6,635 nt of DNA from an uncultured Opitutaceae bacterium (GTDB taxonomy: Bacteria > Verrucomicrobiota > Verrucomicrobiia > Opitutales > Opitutaceae): positions 1 to 6,635 of the forward strand of contig CAISJA010000107.1 in assembly GCA_903885525.1 (NCBI GenBank), in the 5' to 3' direction. The notes beneath the pieces are model-generated. The model ran no database searches. It had not been told where the DNA came from and saw only the letters and a list, made by a program, of their open reading frames with translations. Positions within the stretch are counted from its first letter, which is position 1, and the number at the start of each line of letters is the position of its first letter. Shown here in pieces: positions 1 through 6,153 of the stretch. Position numbers and translations under genes: made by a program.

Positions 1-858
1 GTCATCGCCGGCTTTCAGGGCATGCACAAGGACACCGGCCGCATCACCACGCTCGGCCGCGGCGGCTCGGATACGTCAGCGGTGGCCATCGCCGCCGCGA
101 TCGGCGCCGAACGTTGCGACATCTACACCGACGTCGACGGCGTCTACACCACCGACCCGCGCGTCGTGAAAACCGCTCACCGCATGGACAAGATCGCCTT
201 CGAGGAAATGCTCGAACTGGCCTCGCTCGGCGCCAAGGTCATGCAGGTGCGCTCGGTCGAACTCGGCATGGTGCACAATGTGCGCATCTTCGTGCGCTCG
301 AGCTTCGTCAAGCCCGAGGACATCGACCCGCACAAGACGCCGCCCGGAACGCTTATCTGCGACGAGAGTGAAATCATGGAACAACAAGTTGTCACCGGCA
401 TCGCCTTTTCCAAGGACGAAGCGCAAATCTCGATCCGCCGCGTGCAGGACAAGCCCGGCGTCGCCGCCGCGATCTTCGGCCCGCTGGCCGATGCCAGCAT
501 CAACGTCGACATGATCGTGCAGAACGTCGGCCAGAACGGCGTGGCCAACATCACCTTCACCGTCCCGAAGGAAGACGCGCACAACGCCGTCAAGGTGCTG
601 CCCGCGGTCTTCCGCCGGCTGGGGGGCGGCGAGGTGGCGGCCTACGACAACATCGCCAAGCTTTCGGTCGTCGGCGTCGGCATGCGGACGCACGCCGGCG
701 TGGCCGCGCAGATGCTCGAGGCCCTCGCCGCCGCCGGCGTCAACGTCGAGCTCATCGCCACCTCCGAGATCAAGGTGACGATCGCCGTGCCGCGCGACCG
801 GGCCGACGACGGCCAGCGCGCGATCCACGACGCCTTTGGGCTGCAGAAAAAGGACTGA
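1..858 (+). CDS. lysC: Aspartate kinase, 3' part (5' end outside window)
   Basis: Phosphorylates aspartate to 4-aspartyl phosphate, the first step towards lysine, methionine and threonine; cytoplasmic. The reading frame is open from base 1, so 285 C-terminal residues are visible. A typical monofunctional enzyme has about 400-420, so roughly the first 120-130 are missing, including the N-terminal KFGGTS motif. Seen in order: the end of the kinase domain (TTLGRGGSDTSAVA at visible residues 16-29, CDIYTDVDGVYTTDPR at 39-54, LGAKVMQVRSVE at 76-87), then two ACT domains, the first around DKPGVAAAIFGPLA (from 150) and the second around KLSVVGVGMRTHAGVA (from 220). Paired ACT domains normally bind lysine and/or threonine for feedback inhibition. 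A Met codon at 376 sits in the kinase-ACT linker, where some relatives start a separate regulatory subunit. The kinase end and first ACT domain look alphaproteobacterial to me from memory. Its 14 leucine codons are 7 CTC, 5 CTG and 2 CTT, whereas thrC leans to CTG. Confidence 0.97.
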   Translation, partial: VIAGFQGMHKDTGRITTLGRGGSDTSAVAIAAAIGAERCDIYTDVDGVYTTDPRVVKTAHRMDKIAFEEMLELASLGAKVMQVRSVELGMVHNVRIFVRSSFVKPEDIDPHKTPPGTLICDESEIMEQQVVTGIAFSKDEAQISIRRVQDKPGVAAAIFGPLADASINVDMIVQNVGQNGVANITFTVPKEDAHNAVKVLPAVFRRLGGGEVAAYDNIAKLSVVGVGMRTHAGVAAQMLEALAAAGVNVELIATSEIKVTIAVPRDRADDGQRAIHDAFGLQKKD

Positions 859-890
859 TCCCCGCCCCGGCCGCGGGCGGCGGACTTTTT
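859..890 (+). terminator. Candidate intrinsic terminator directly after lysC
   Basis: Starting at the base after the lysC stop, 859-867 (TCCCCGCCC) can pair with 875-884 (GGGCGGCGGA, C881 bulged) across a 7-base loop, giving nine base pairs. One C follows, then five T (886-890). Stem, short gap and T-run fit a rho-independent terminator. If active, it separates lysC transcripts from thrC. GC-rich hairpins are common in this DNA, so the T-run is the main discriminating evidence. Confidence 0.5.
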
Positions 891-943
891 CGGTTGGTGT
901 GGGCGGGCTTTCCGTCCAAGGTGGGCCGCAGCCAAGACGACGC

Positions 944-2302
944 ATGAAATTCATCTCCACGCGCGGGCAGACGGAACCGCACAGCTTCTCCCGGGCCGTG
1001 GCGGTCGGGCTGGCACCGGACGGCGGGCTCTTCCTGCCGGATCTGCTGCCCGACCTGTCGCTCCGCCTGCGGGCCTGGTCCACCGCGAGCTACGCCGAGC
1101 TCTGCATGGAGTTCTTCCGGCTGTTTGCCACGGATATTCCCGAGGAAACCCTGGAGCGGATCGTGCACCGCTCCTACGCCACTTTCAGCCACCCCGGCAT
1201 CGCGCCGCTGCGGCGGCTCGATCAGAACCTGCATGTGCTGGAGCTGTTTCACGGTCCCACGCTGGCGTTCAAGGATTTTGCCCTCCAACTGCTGGGCAAC
1301 CTTTATGAGCACCAGTGTGCGGCGGGCGGGGCGGGGATCAATGTGCTGGGGGCGACCTCCGGCGACACCGGGGCCGCCGCCATCCATGGCCTGCTGGGCA
1401 AGCCCCGCACCGCCATTTTCATCCTCTACCCGGAAGGCCGCGTCTCTCCCCTGCAGGAGCGGCAGATGGCCTGCACCGGCGCGGCCAATGTCCACGCCCT
1501 GGCGATCGACGGCAGCTTCGACGACGCGCAGCGCATCCTGAAGGAGGCGTTCGGCGACCAGGCGTTCGCGGCCCGGCACCGGCTCTCCGCCGTCAATTCC
1601 ATCAACCTCGCGCGGATTCTGGCCCAGTGCGTCTACTACCTCCACGCCTGGTTCCAGCTGCCCGCCGGCGAGCGCGAGGACGCCGAGTTTGTCGTGCCCA
1701 CGGGGAATTTTGGCAACGTGCTCGCCGGCTGGCTGCTCACCCGCATGCAGGTGCCGATCCGCGGCTTCCGGATTGCGACCAACCAGAACGATATCCTGCA
1801 CCGGCTGTTCAACACCGGGGAATACCAGGTGGAGGCGGTCCGGCCCAGTCTGGCGCCGTCGATGGACATCCAGGTGGCCTCGAACTTCGAGCGGTTTCTC
1901 TACTACGCCGTCGGCGAGGACTCCGCCGCCGTCCGCCCCGTGATGGAGCGCATCCAGGCCACTGGGGCATATTATTTTCCCAAGCTGGAGCGCGACATCT
2001 TCTCCACCTCGCGGGCGGATGACGCCGACATCCTCCACCTCATTCGGCAGACCCACCAGCGTTACCACTACGTCGTCGACCCGCATACCGCCTGTGCCTT
2101 CCAGGGGCTGAACCCCGACCGGACCAGTGTGGTGCTGGCCACGGCTCATCCGGCGAAATTTCCGGCGGTGATGAGGCAGGCGCTGGATTTCGAGCCCACG
2201 CATCCGAGCCTGGAGGAGCTGAAGTCCCGGCCCATCGTCAAACACCGGCTGCCGGCCGACGTCAGCGCGGTCAAGGCGTACGTCGCGGCCCACGCGGTGT
2301 AG
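944..2302 (+). CDS. thrC: Threonine synthase
   Basis: Converts O-phosphohomoserine to threonine and phosphate with pyridoxal phosphate; last step of threonine synthesis, cytoplasmic. The 452 residues fit the longer, E. coli/yeast-like class of threonine synthase (fold type II PLP enzymes). Seen: N-terminal STRG (5-8) and GLAPDGGLFLP (22-32), typical of this class; the PLP lysine K110 in HGPTLAFKDF; the phosphate-loop-like GATSGDTG (136-143); PTGNFGNVLAG (252-262); and DPHTA (379-383) and LATAHPAKFP (398-407) near the C-terminus. The start at 944 is chosen because family homology begins at MKFISTRG; the frame is open back to 836, but that stretch overlaps lysC and encodes Arg/Gly/Pro-rich sequence with no family resemblance. 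No Shine-Dalgarno sequence is evident before the ATG. It lies 85 bases after lysC and 4 bases before the cupin gene, with which it is probably cotranscribed. Confidence 0.97.
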   Translation: MKFISTRGQTEPHSFSRAVAVGLAPDGGLFLPDLLPDLSLRLRAWSTASYAELCMEFFRLFATDIPEETLERIVHRSYATFSHPGIAPLRRLDQNLHVLELFHGPTLAFKDFALQLLGNLYEHQCAAGGAGINVLGATSGDTGAAAIHGLLGKPRTAIFILYPEGRVSPLQERQMACTGAANVHALAIDGSFDDAQRILKEAFGDQAFAARHRLSAVNSINLARILAQCVYYLHAWFQLPAGEREDAEFVVPTGNFGNVLAGWLLTRMQVPIRGFRIATNQNDILHRLFNTGEYQVEAVRPSLAPSMDIQVASNFERFLYYAVGEDSAAVRPVMERIQATGAYYFPKLERDIFSTSRADDADILHLIRQTHQRYHYVVDPHTACAFQGLNPDRTSVVLATAHPAKFPAVMRQALDFEPTHPSLEELKSRPIVKHRLPADVSAVKAYVAAHAV

Positions 2303-2306
2303 GGCC

Positions 2307-2666
2307 ATGCCGACGATATCGAAGCAGACCGCCGAACACTACCGGTGGGGTGGGAATTGCGACGGCTGGCACCTCGTCTCGGGCGGACCGCTCAGCGTGA
2401 TCGAGGAGCGCATGCCGCCGGGCGCAACCGAAACGGCGCACCACCATGGCGTCGCCCGGCAATTTTTCTATGTGCTGATCGGCCACCTAGCCATGGAGCT
2501 CGACGGGGTTGAGCAGGTGATTGGACCGGGGCAAGGGCTGGAGATTCCGCCCGGCATCCGGCATCGGGCGCACAACGCCACGGTGGCGGATGTGACCTTT
2601 CTGGTGTGTTCCGTGCCGCCGACGAAGGGCGACCGCATCAAGGCGACGGACAAGCTGGCGCATTGA
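2307..2666 (+). CDS. Small single-domain cupin protein, function unknown
   Basis: A 119-residue cytoplasmic protein, one conserved beta-barrel cupin domain. Motif 1 is PGATETAHHHGVARQFFYVL (38-57): H45 and H47 form the HxH pair, but the usual glutamate is glutamine, Q52. Motif 2 matches the consensus G(X)5PXG(X)2H(X)3N exactly: G75, P81, G83, H86, N90. H45, H47, Q52 and H86 would be the metal ligands; glutamine here is, to my knowledge, not rare in small Cupin_2 proteins. The start is the first ATG, 4 bases after the thrC stop, with only a weak AGGG upstream, so translational coupling to thrC is likely. Cupins of this size include isomerases, dioxygenases, sugar-binding and regulatory proteins, and sequence alone does not choose between them. 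A role in amino-acid metabolism would be guilt by association only. A candidate terminator follows closely. Confidence 0.9.
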   Translation: MPTISKQTAEHYRWGGNCDGWHLVSGGPLSVIEERMPPGATETAHHHGVARQFFYVLIGHLAMELDGVEQVIGPGQGLEIPPGIRHRAHNATVADVTFLVCSVPPTKGDRIKATDKLAH

Positions 2667-2678
2667 GCACGAGGGTCG

Positions 2679-2717
2679 GCTGCGGCCGGGCACCCCGGCA
2701 CCCGCGGCGGATTTTTT
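2679..2717 (+). terminator. Candidate intrinsic terminator after the thrC-cupin unit
   Basis: The inner stem GCCGGG (2685-2690) pairs with CCCGGC (2694-2699) around a CAC loop. The stem can extend outwards, 2679-2684 with 2703-2708, if three bases on the right (2700-2702) are bulged. GGA and six T (2712-2717) follow. It begins 13 bases after the cupin stop, the expected place for the end of a thrC-cupin transcript. Confidence 0.6.
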
Positions 2718-2883
2718 CTCCGTCCCTTGCGATCCTGCGGTCCCGGCGGGGATTCCGGGCGGAGGGGTCCGGCGCCGGTCCGCCTGACCGGCCGGGGAAG
2801 CCCCGCCGGGCTCGGTGCTGGCAGGAAGACGCCTTGGCCCGAAACGCAGACGAGGCACCGCCGGGAGAGGGGGCCGACGGTGC
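2718..2883. other. Intergenic stretch upstream of ald, no gene seen
   Basis: No convincing coding sequence. The ald frame stays open upstream across it, but that part shows no family resemblance and ald homology starts at 2918. A strong hairpin is possible: 2788-2797 (CCGGCCGGGG) against 2801-2809 (CCCCGCCGG), loop AAG, one bulged C, no T-run afterwards. I cannot match the stretch to a known riboswitch class. The base composition is GC-rich like the genes until the more AT-rich patch beginning near 2884. Confidence 0.5.
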
Positions 2884-2917
2884 TTGTCATAAATCCTGTA
2901 GCCGCTATGCCTACGGG
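2884..2917 (+). promoter_or_regulatory. ald: Possible promoter and inverted repeat abutting the ald start
   Basis: TTGTCA (2884-2889) is one mismatch from the sigma-70 -35 consensus; 16 bases later TATGCC (2906-2911) is a poor -10, three of six matches. Transcription from it would start at or next to the ATG at 2918, implying a leaderless message. An alternative -10 is CATAAA (2889-2894), which lacks a -35 partner. Overlapping this is an inverted repeat, CCTGTAG (2895-2901) and CTACGGG (2911-2917), seven pairs with one G-U and a 9-base spacer, ending directly at the start codon. It could be an operator or an mRNA hairpin, but either reading is speculative. Confidence 0.3.
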
Positions 2918-4012
2918 ATGATCATCGGAGTCCCCAGGGAAATTAAGACGGGAGAAAAGCGCGTATCCATGACCCCCAGCCTCTGCCGCCGCGCGACCGC
3001 GCTCGGCGCCAAGGTGCTGCTGGAGAAAAATGCCGGCCTCACCGCCGGATTCACCGATGCGGAATACAAGGCCGCCGGCGCGTCTTTGGCCGCCACGGCG
3101 GAAAAAGTATGGAGAAGCGCCGACCTGATCCTGAAGGTCAAGGAGCCGCTCGAGGCGGAGTACGGCCACATGCGGGAGGGCCAGGCCATCTTCACTTACC
3201 TGCATCTGGCCGCCGGCCCGGCCCTAGCCCGCCAGCTTTGCCGCCGGAACATCCTCGGCATCGCCTATGAAACCGTCGAGGGCAACGACGGCTCTTTTCC
3301 GCTGCTCAAGCCGATGTCGCAGATTGCCGGCCGCCTTGCCATTCAGCTCGGCGCCTATTTTCTGCAATCGCAGTACGGCGGCTCGGGCGTGCTGCTCGGT
3401 GGCATCCCGGGCACGATGCCCGGCCATGTTGTCGTGGTCGGCGCGGGCAACTCCGGCGCGCACGCCGTGCAGATGGCCGCCGGGATGGGTGCCCGCGTGA
3501 CGGTGCTGGACCTTGACACTCGCAAGCTCGAGCTGCTCGACACCGAGTATCGCGGCCGGATCGTCACCCTTGTTTCCAACCCCGCCAACATCGAGCACGC
3601 CGTGTCCGATTGCGACCTGCTCATCGGGGCGGTGCTCATTCCCGCGGCCCGCGCCCCGATCGTCGTCTCGGCGGAGATGGTGAGGCGGATGCGGCCCGGC
3701 TCGGTGATCGTGGACATTGCCATCGACCAGGGCGGCTGCATCGAGACCATCCGGGCCACTTCGCATGAGAAGCCGGTCTATCAGCTCCACGGGGTGAACC
3801 ACTATGCGGTGCCCAACATGCCCGCGCTGGTCGGCCGCACCTCGACCATGGGCCTGACGCAGGCGACCGAACCCTATGTCTGCATGATCGTGCAGAAAGG
3901 CCTGGAGCGCGCACTGGCCGAACACAAGGGCCTCGCCAAGGGCGTCAACACCCGGGGCGGCCGCATCGTGTACGAGGAGGTCGCCAAGGCCGTGGGCTTC
4001 GACCGCGCCTGA
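2918..4012 (+). CDS. ald: Alanine dehydrogenase
   Basis: NAD-dependent, reversible oxidative deamination of L-alanine to pyruvate and ammonium; cytoplasmic, normally a hexamer. Its 364 residues fit the family (about 360-375). Seen: N-terminal MIIGVPREIKTGEKRV; the substrate and catalytic residues known from alanine dehydrogenases fall at the expected numbers, R15, K75 (in KVKEP), H96 (in TYLHLA) and D270 (in AIDQGG); the nucleotide-binding Rossmann turn is VGAGNSGAHA (174-183) and D198 ends the second strand, as expected for NAD preference; HYAVPNMPALVGRTST (295-310) is a family signature. The related transhydrogenase alpha subunit and saccharopine-type enzymes fit less well. Numbering agreement supports the ATG at 2918. 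There is no Shine-Dalgarno sequence, and the gene stands alone between a candidate terminator and the next gene, 102 bases away. It could serve alanine catabolism or ammonium assimilation; context does not say which. Confidence 0.97.
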   Translation: MIIGVPREIKTGEKRVSMTPSLCRRATALGAKVLLEKNAGLTAGFTDAEYKAAGASLAATAEKVWRSADLILKVKEPLEAEYGHMREGQAIFTYLHLAAGPALARQLCRRNILGIAYETVEGNDGSFPLLKPMSQIAGRLAIQLGAYFLQSQYGGSGVLLGGIPGTMPGHVVVVGAGNSGAHAVQMAAGMGARVTVLDLDTRKLELLDTEYRGRIVTLVSNPANIEHAVSDCDLLIGAVLIPAARAPIVVSAEMVRRMRPGSVIVDIAIDQGGCIETIRATSHEKPVYQLHGVNHYAVPNMPALVGRTSTMGLTQATEPYVCMIVQKGLERALAEHKGLAKGVNTRGGRIVYEEVAKAVGFDRA

Positions 4013-4114
4013 ACCGCCCGTGCGCCCACCGCCTGCCGGTGGCGGCTTGTCCCGGCCGCCCCGGTCTGACAGAAACGGCGGCGGCGGCCCGCCGAAGTCA
4101 CGCCGACACCCCAC
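4013..4114 (+). other. ald to protease-gene spacer with weak hairpin
   Basis: CCACCG (4026-4031) can pair with CGGTGG (4037-4042) around a 5-base loop, 13 bases after the ald stop. What follows is CGGCTTGTCCC, with no real T-run, so it is at best a weak or factor-assisted terminator. No promoter is recognisable before 4115, so read-through from ald into the next gene is possible. Confidence 0.3.
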
Positions 4115-5920
4115 ATGCCCGCCTTTCCCGCCCGGATTCTCGTGCCGGTTTTGCTCGCCCTGAGCCTGCTTGCCCCGCCGGCCCGGGCAAAGGAGCAATG
4201 GGTCGTCGTATCCATGCCCCATTTTCGCGTGCTGACAACAGCCCCGGCCGCCACAGCCCGGAAGTGGGCGCTGGAGCTGGAACGGTTCACCGTGATGCTG
4301 CACGAAGTGGTGAACGTGCCCGAGGCCATGGTGCGGCCGCTGACCGTCGTGCTGTTTCGCACGGATCGTGCGATGCGGCCGTACAAGCCGCTGGAGAAGG
4401 GCCGGCCCCAGGAACTGGCCGGATTGTTTGTCAATGTGGGCGACAGCCATGCCATCGAACTCAGTCTGGACGGGGACCCCGCTGAGATCCGCCGCACGAT
4501 CTTTCACGAGGCGGTGCATTGGTATTCCAATGCGTCCGAGGTCCCGCTCCCGATGTGGCTGGAGGAGGGGGTGGCGGAGGTTTATTCCACGTTCCGGGTC
4601 GAGGACGACGGCACCTGCGTTTTCGGCACCACCATCCCGGCGCACCTGCGCCTGCTCCAGCGCCAGCGCCGCTGGAGCATGCAGAAACTGGTGAACCAGG
4701 CGCGCGATTCGTTGGAGTACAACGAGGGGGACCGGGCCGGCCAGTTTTACGCCGAAGCGTGGCTGGCGGCGCATTTCCTGATTTTTGGCCGGGGCACCCC
4801 GGGGCGCGGCTCGGTCGCCCGATTCCTTCAGTACCGGTCGACGGTGACCGATCCCGCGCGGGCGTTCCAACAGGCCTTCGGCACGGATTACACCGGCTTT
4901 GAGCAGAAGCTGACGGCCTATCTCGTGGGCGGGTCCTACTCCCTCTACCGTTACCGTCCCCCGCCGGATCCCGCTGCGAACCACGCCGAGGTGCAGCCGG
5001 CGGGTGCCGCGGAGGTGGAGCTGGCGCTGGCCACCCTGCTGCTGGGGGCGAGGCAGATCCGTACCCCCGAATATGAGGCGCATGTCCGGCGGGCCGCCGC
5101 GCTGGCACCGGGCGATCCGCGCGTCTGGCAGTTGCGCGGCGAGGGGGCCCTGCTGGACAAGCAGCTGGACGAGGCCGGACAAAATTTCAAACAGGCCGTG
5201 GCCTGCGGCTCCACCAGTTACTTTTCGCACTTCGGACTCGCCGCCAGTCTCGGGCAGGATATCGCCGGCCAGGGTGTTATGACCAATGCCGCCGCCGCCG
5301 GGGAGGCGATGGTCGAATTGCGGCGGTCCCTGCGTTTGAATCCGCGCTACCTGCCGGCCTACGAGGCCTTGGCCGGGCTGATCTACGCCGTGGAAGATTT
5401 TCGTCCGGACGACCAGGCACTGCTGACGCAGGGTGCGCGCCTGGCTCCCGGCAGCCGGATGATCGAGGTCGGCCTCGCCTCCTGCGACCTGAAGTCAGGC
5501 CGGCGCGCGGCCGGCCGACGGCGCCTGGAACTGGTGGTGCAGGAAAGCAGGGGCGTGTCCGGGGAGGTCCGGACCCTGGCCCGCGGCATCCTGCATGCGG
5601 AGGCCTGGAACAGCCTGGCGCAGGAACTGGACGGCCTGTTTGCCCAGGGCCGCTACCGCGAGGCGGCGCGGCTGATCCAAGCCGAGTGGAACGAATTTCC
5701 CGACATCGAGTTTCGTTCCCAACTGGCCCGTAGCCGGCGCATCGCCGAGGGAGGGGCTGAGCTCAGCGATGCCATTGAGCTGGCCAATGGCGGGCGGCTG
5801 CGGGAGGCGACAGACTTGCTTGAAAAAGTCAGCCGCGGCACGGTGGACGAAAGCATCCGGCGCGAGGCGCAAAGGCTCCTGCAGGAGTTGGCCAAGGCGA
5901 CCCGTCCGCAGTCCCGTTGA
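4115..5920 (+). CDS. Predicted secreted zinc metalloprotease-like protein with TPR-like repeats
   Basis: A 601-residue protein I cannot name further. The N-terminus (1-25) looks like a Sec signal peptide: R7, a hydrophobic core ILVPVLLALSLLA, and cleavage probably after ARA at 25, placing it in the periplasm or outside. Residues about 28-270 resemble gluzincin-type putative proteases of the peptidase MA/DUF1570 kind: a PHFRVLTT strand (35-42), the zinc motif HEAVH (131-135), and PMWLEEGVAE (146-155), whose E151 matches the third zinc ligand in the WxxEGxA pattern of M1 enzymes. H131, E132 and H135 are intact, so activity is plausible but unproven. From about 300 to the end the sequence is alpha-helical with degenerate TPR-like units, for example around 322-365, 396-427, 430-475, 497-525 and 550-590; these usually bind proteins. 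The ATG at 4115 is chosen because the signal peptide starts there; no Shine-Dalgarno sequence precedes it. No hydrophobic segment after the signal suggests a membrane anchor. Confidence 0.85.
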   Translation: MPAFPARILVPVLLALSLLAPPARAKEQWVVVSMPHFRVLTTAPAATARKWALELERFTVMLHEVVNVPEAMVRPLTVVLFRTDRAMRPYKPLEKGRPQELAGLFVNVGDSHAIELSLDGDPAEIRRTIFHEAVHWYSNASEVPLPMWLEEGVAEVYSTFRVEDDGTCVFGTTIPAHLRLLQRQRRWSMQKLVNQARDSLEYNEGDRAGQFYAEAWLAAHFLIFGRGTPGRGSVARFLQYRSTVTDPARAFQQAFGTDYTGFEQKLTAYLVGGSYSLYRYRPPPDPAANHAEVQPAGAAEVELALATLLLGARQIRTPEYEAHVRRAAALAPGDPRVWQLRGEGALLDKQLDEAGQNFKQAVACGSTSYFSHFGLAASLGQDIAGQGVMTNAAAAGEAMVELRRSLRLNPRYLPAYEALAGLIYAVEDFRPDDQALLTQGARLAPGSRMIEVGLASCDLKSGRRAAGRRRLELVVQESRGVSGEVRTLARGILHAEAWNSLAQELDGLFAQGRYREAARLIQAEWNEFPDIEFRSQLARSRRIAEGGAELSDAIELANGGRLREATDLLEKVSRGTVDESIRREAQRLLQELAKATRPQSR

Positions 5921-6099
5921 GGCCTGCATGCCTCCGCCGGCGAGGCTCGGCAAGGATTCCCCTGGCGGGCAGACGCGAATGGTTTGCGCCCGCCTCCGGA
6001 CTGGCGGATGACGGGGGTAAGCGGTGTCTGGTGCCGACTCGGGGAGGACACCTGTGCACAAAGCGGTACTCCGGTCCGGTGGCGGCGATGGCGGTCAAC
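5921..6099. other. Spacer between convergent genes, with hairpins
   Basis: No convincing gene. Two structures are visible. GGCGGGC (5964-5970) pairs perfectly with GCCCGCC (5988-5994) over a 17-base loop, 43 bases after the protease-gene stop. GGTGTC (6023-6028) pairs with GACACC (6047-6052), with a smaller CCG/CGG stem possible inside. Neither is followed by a T-run on the plus strand, so neither is a standard terminator for the protease gene, though the first could block or pause polymerase or protect the 3' end of the message. Confidence 0.4.
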
Positions 6100-6125
6100 A
6101 AAAAGGCCGGTCGCGCGACCGGCCT
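6100..6125 (-). terminator. Intrinsic terminator of the cyclophilin gene
   Basis: Bases 6104-6125 are a perfect 22-base palindrome, AGGCCGGTCG followed by CGCGACCGGCCT. Read on the minus strand, it lies 28 bases beyond the cyclophilin stop and runs into TTTTT (6104-6100), then GTTG. This is a textbook rho-independent terminator. On the plus strand the A-run precedes the stem and no T-run follows, so it is directional. Confidence 0.8.
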
Positions 6126-6153
6126 GGAGATCGGGAGCTGGGCGACGTGATCC

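Noticed and set aside
836..943. Upstream extension of thrC to an earlier ATG inside lysC
   Set aside because: The added 36 residues are Arg/Gly/Pro-rich, resemble no threonine synthase and would read through the candidate terminator; the family N-terminus begins at 944.
770..2308. A 512-codon open frame on the minus strand opposite thrC
   Set aside because: It mirrors the thrC coding sequence and crosses the lysC-thrC gap. Its composition is that of a shadow frame and no family motif is present.
2718..2883. A riboswitch upstream of ald
   Set aside because: I looked for conserved core elements such as those of glycine, lysine and cobalamin riboswitches and found none. A covariance-model search would be needed to exclude them fully.
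2606..2917. Upstream extension of the ald reading frame into the cupin gene
   Set aside because: Catalytic residues R15, K75, H96 and D270 fall at their known numbers only if translation starts at 2918, and the upstream translation has no family resemblance.
3224..5230. A 668-codon open frame on the minus strand spanning ald and the protease gene
   Set aside because: It is antisense to two well-supported genes, has His/Arg/Gly-rich low-complexity content and no recognisable domain. Long antisense frames are expected in GC-rich coding DNA.
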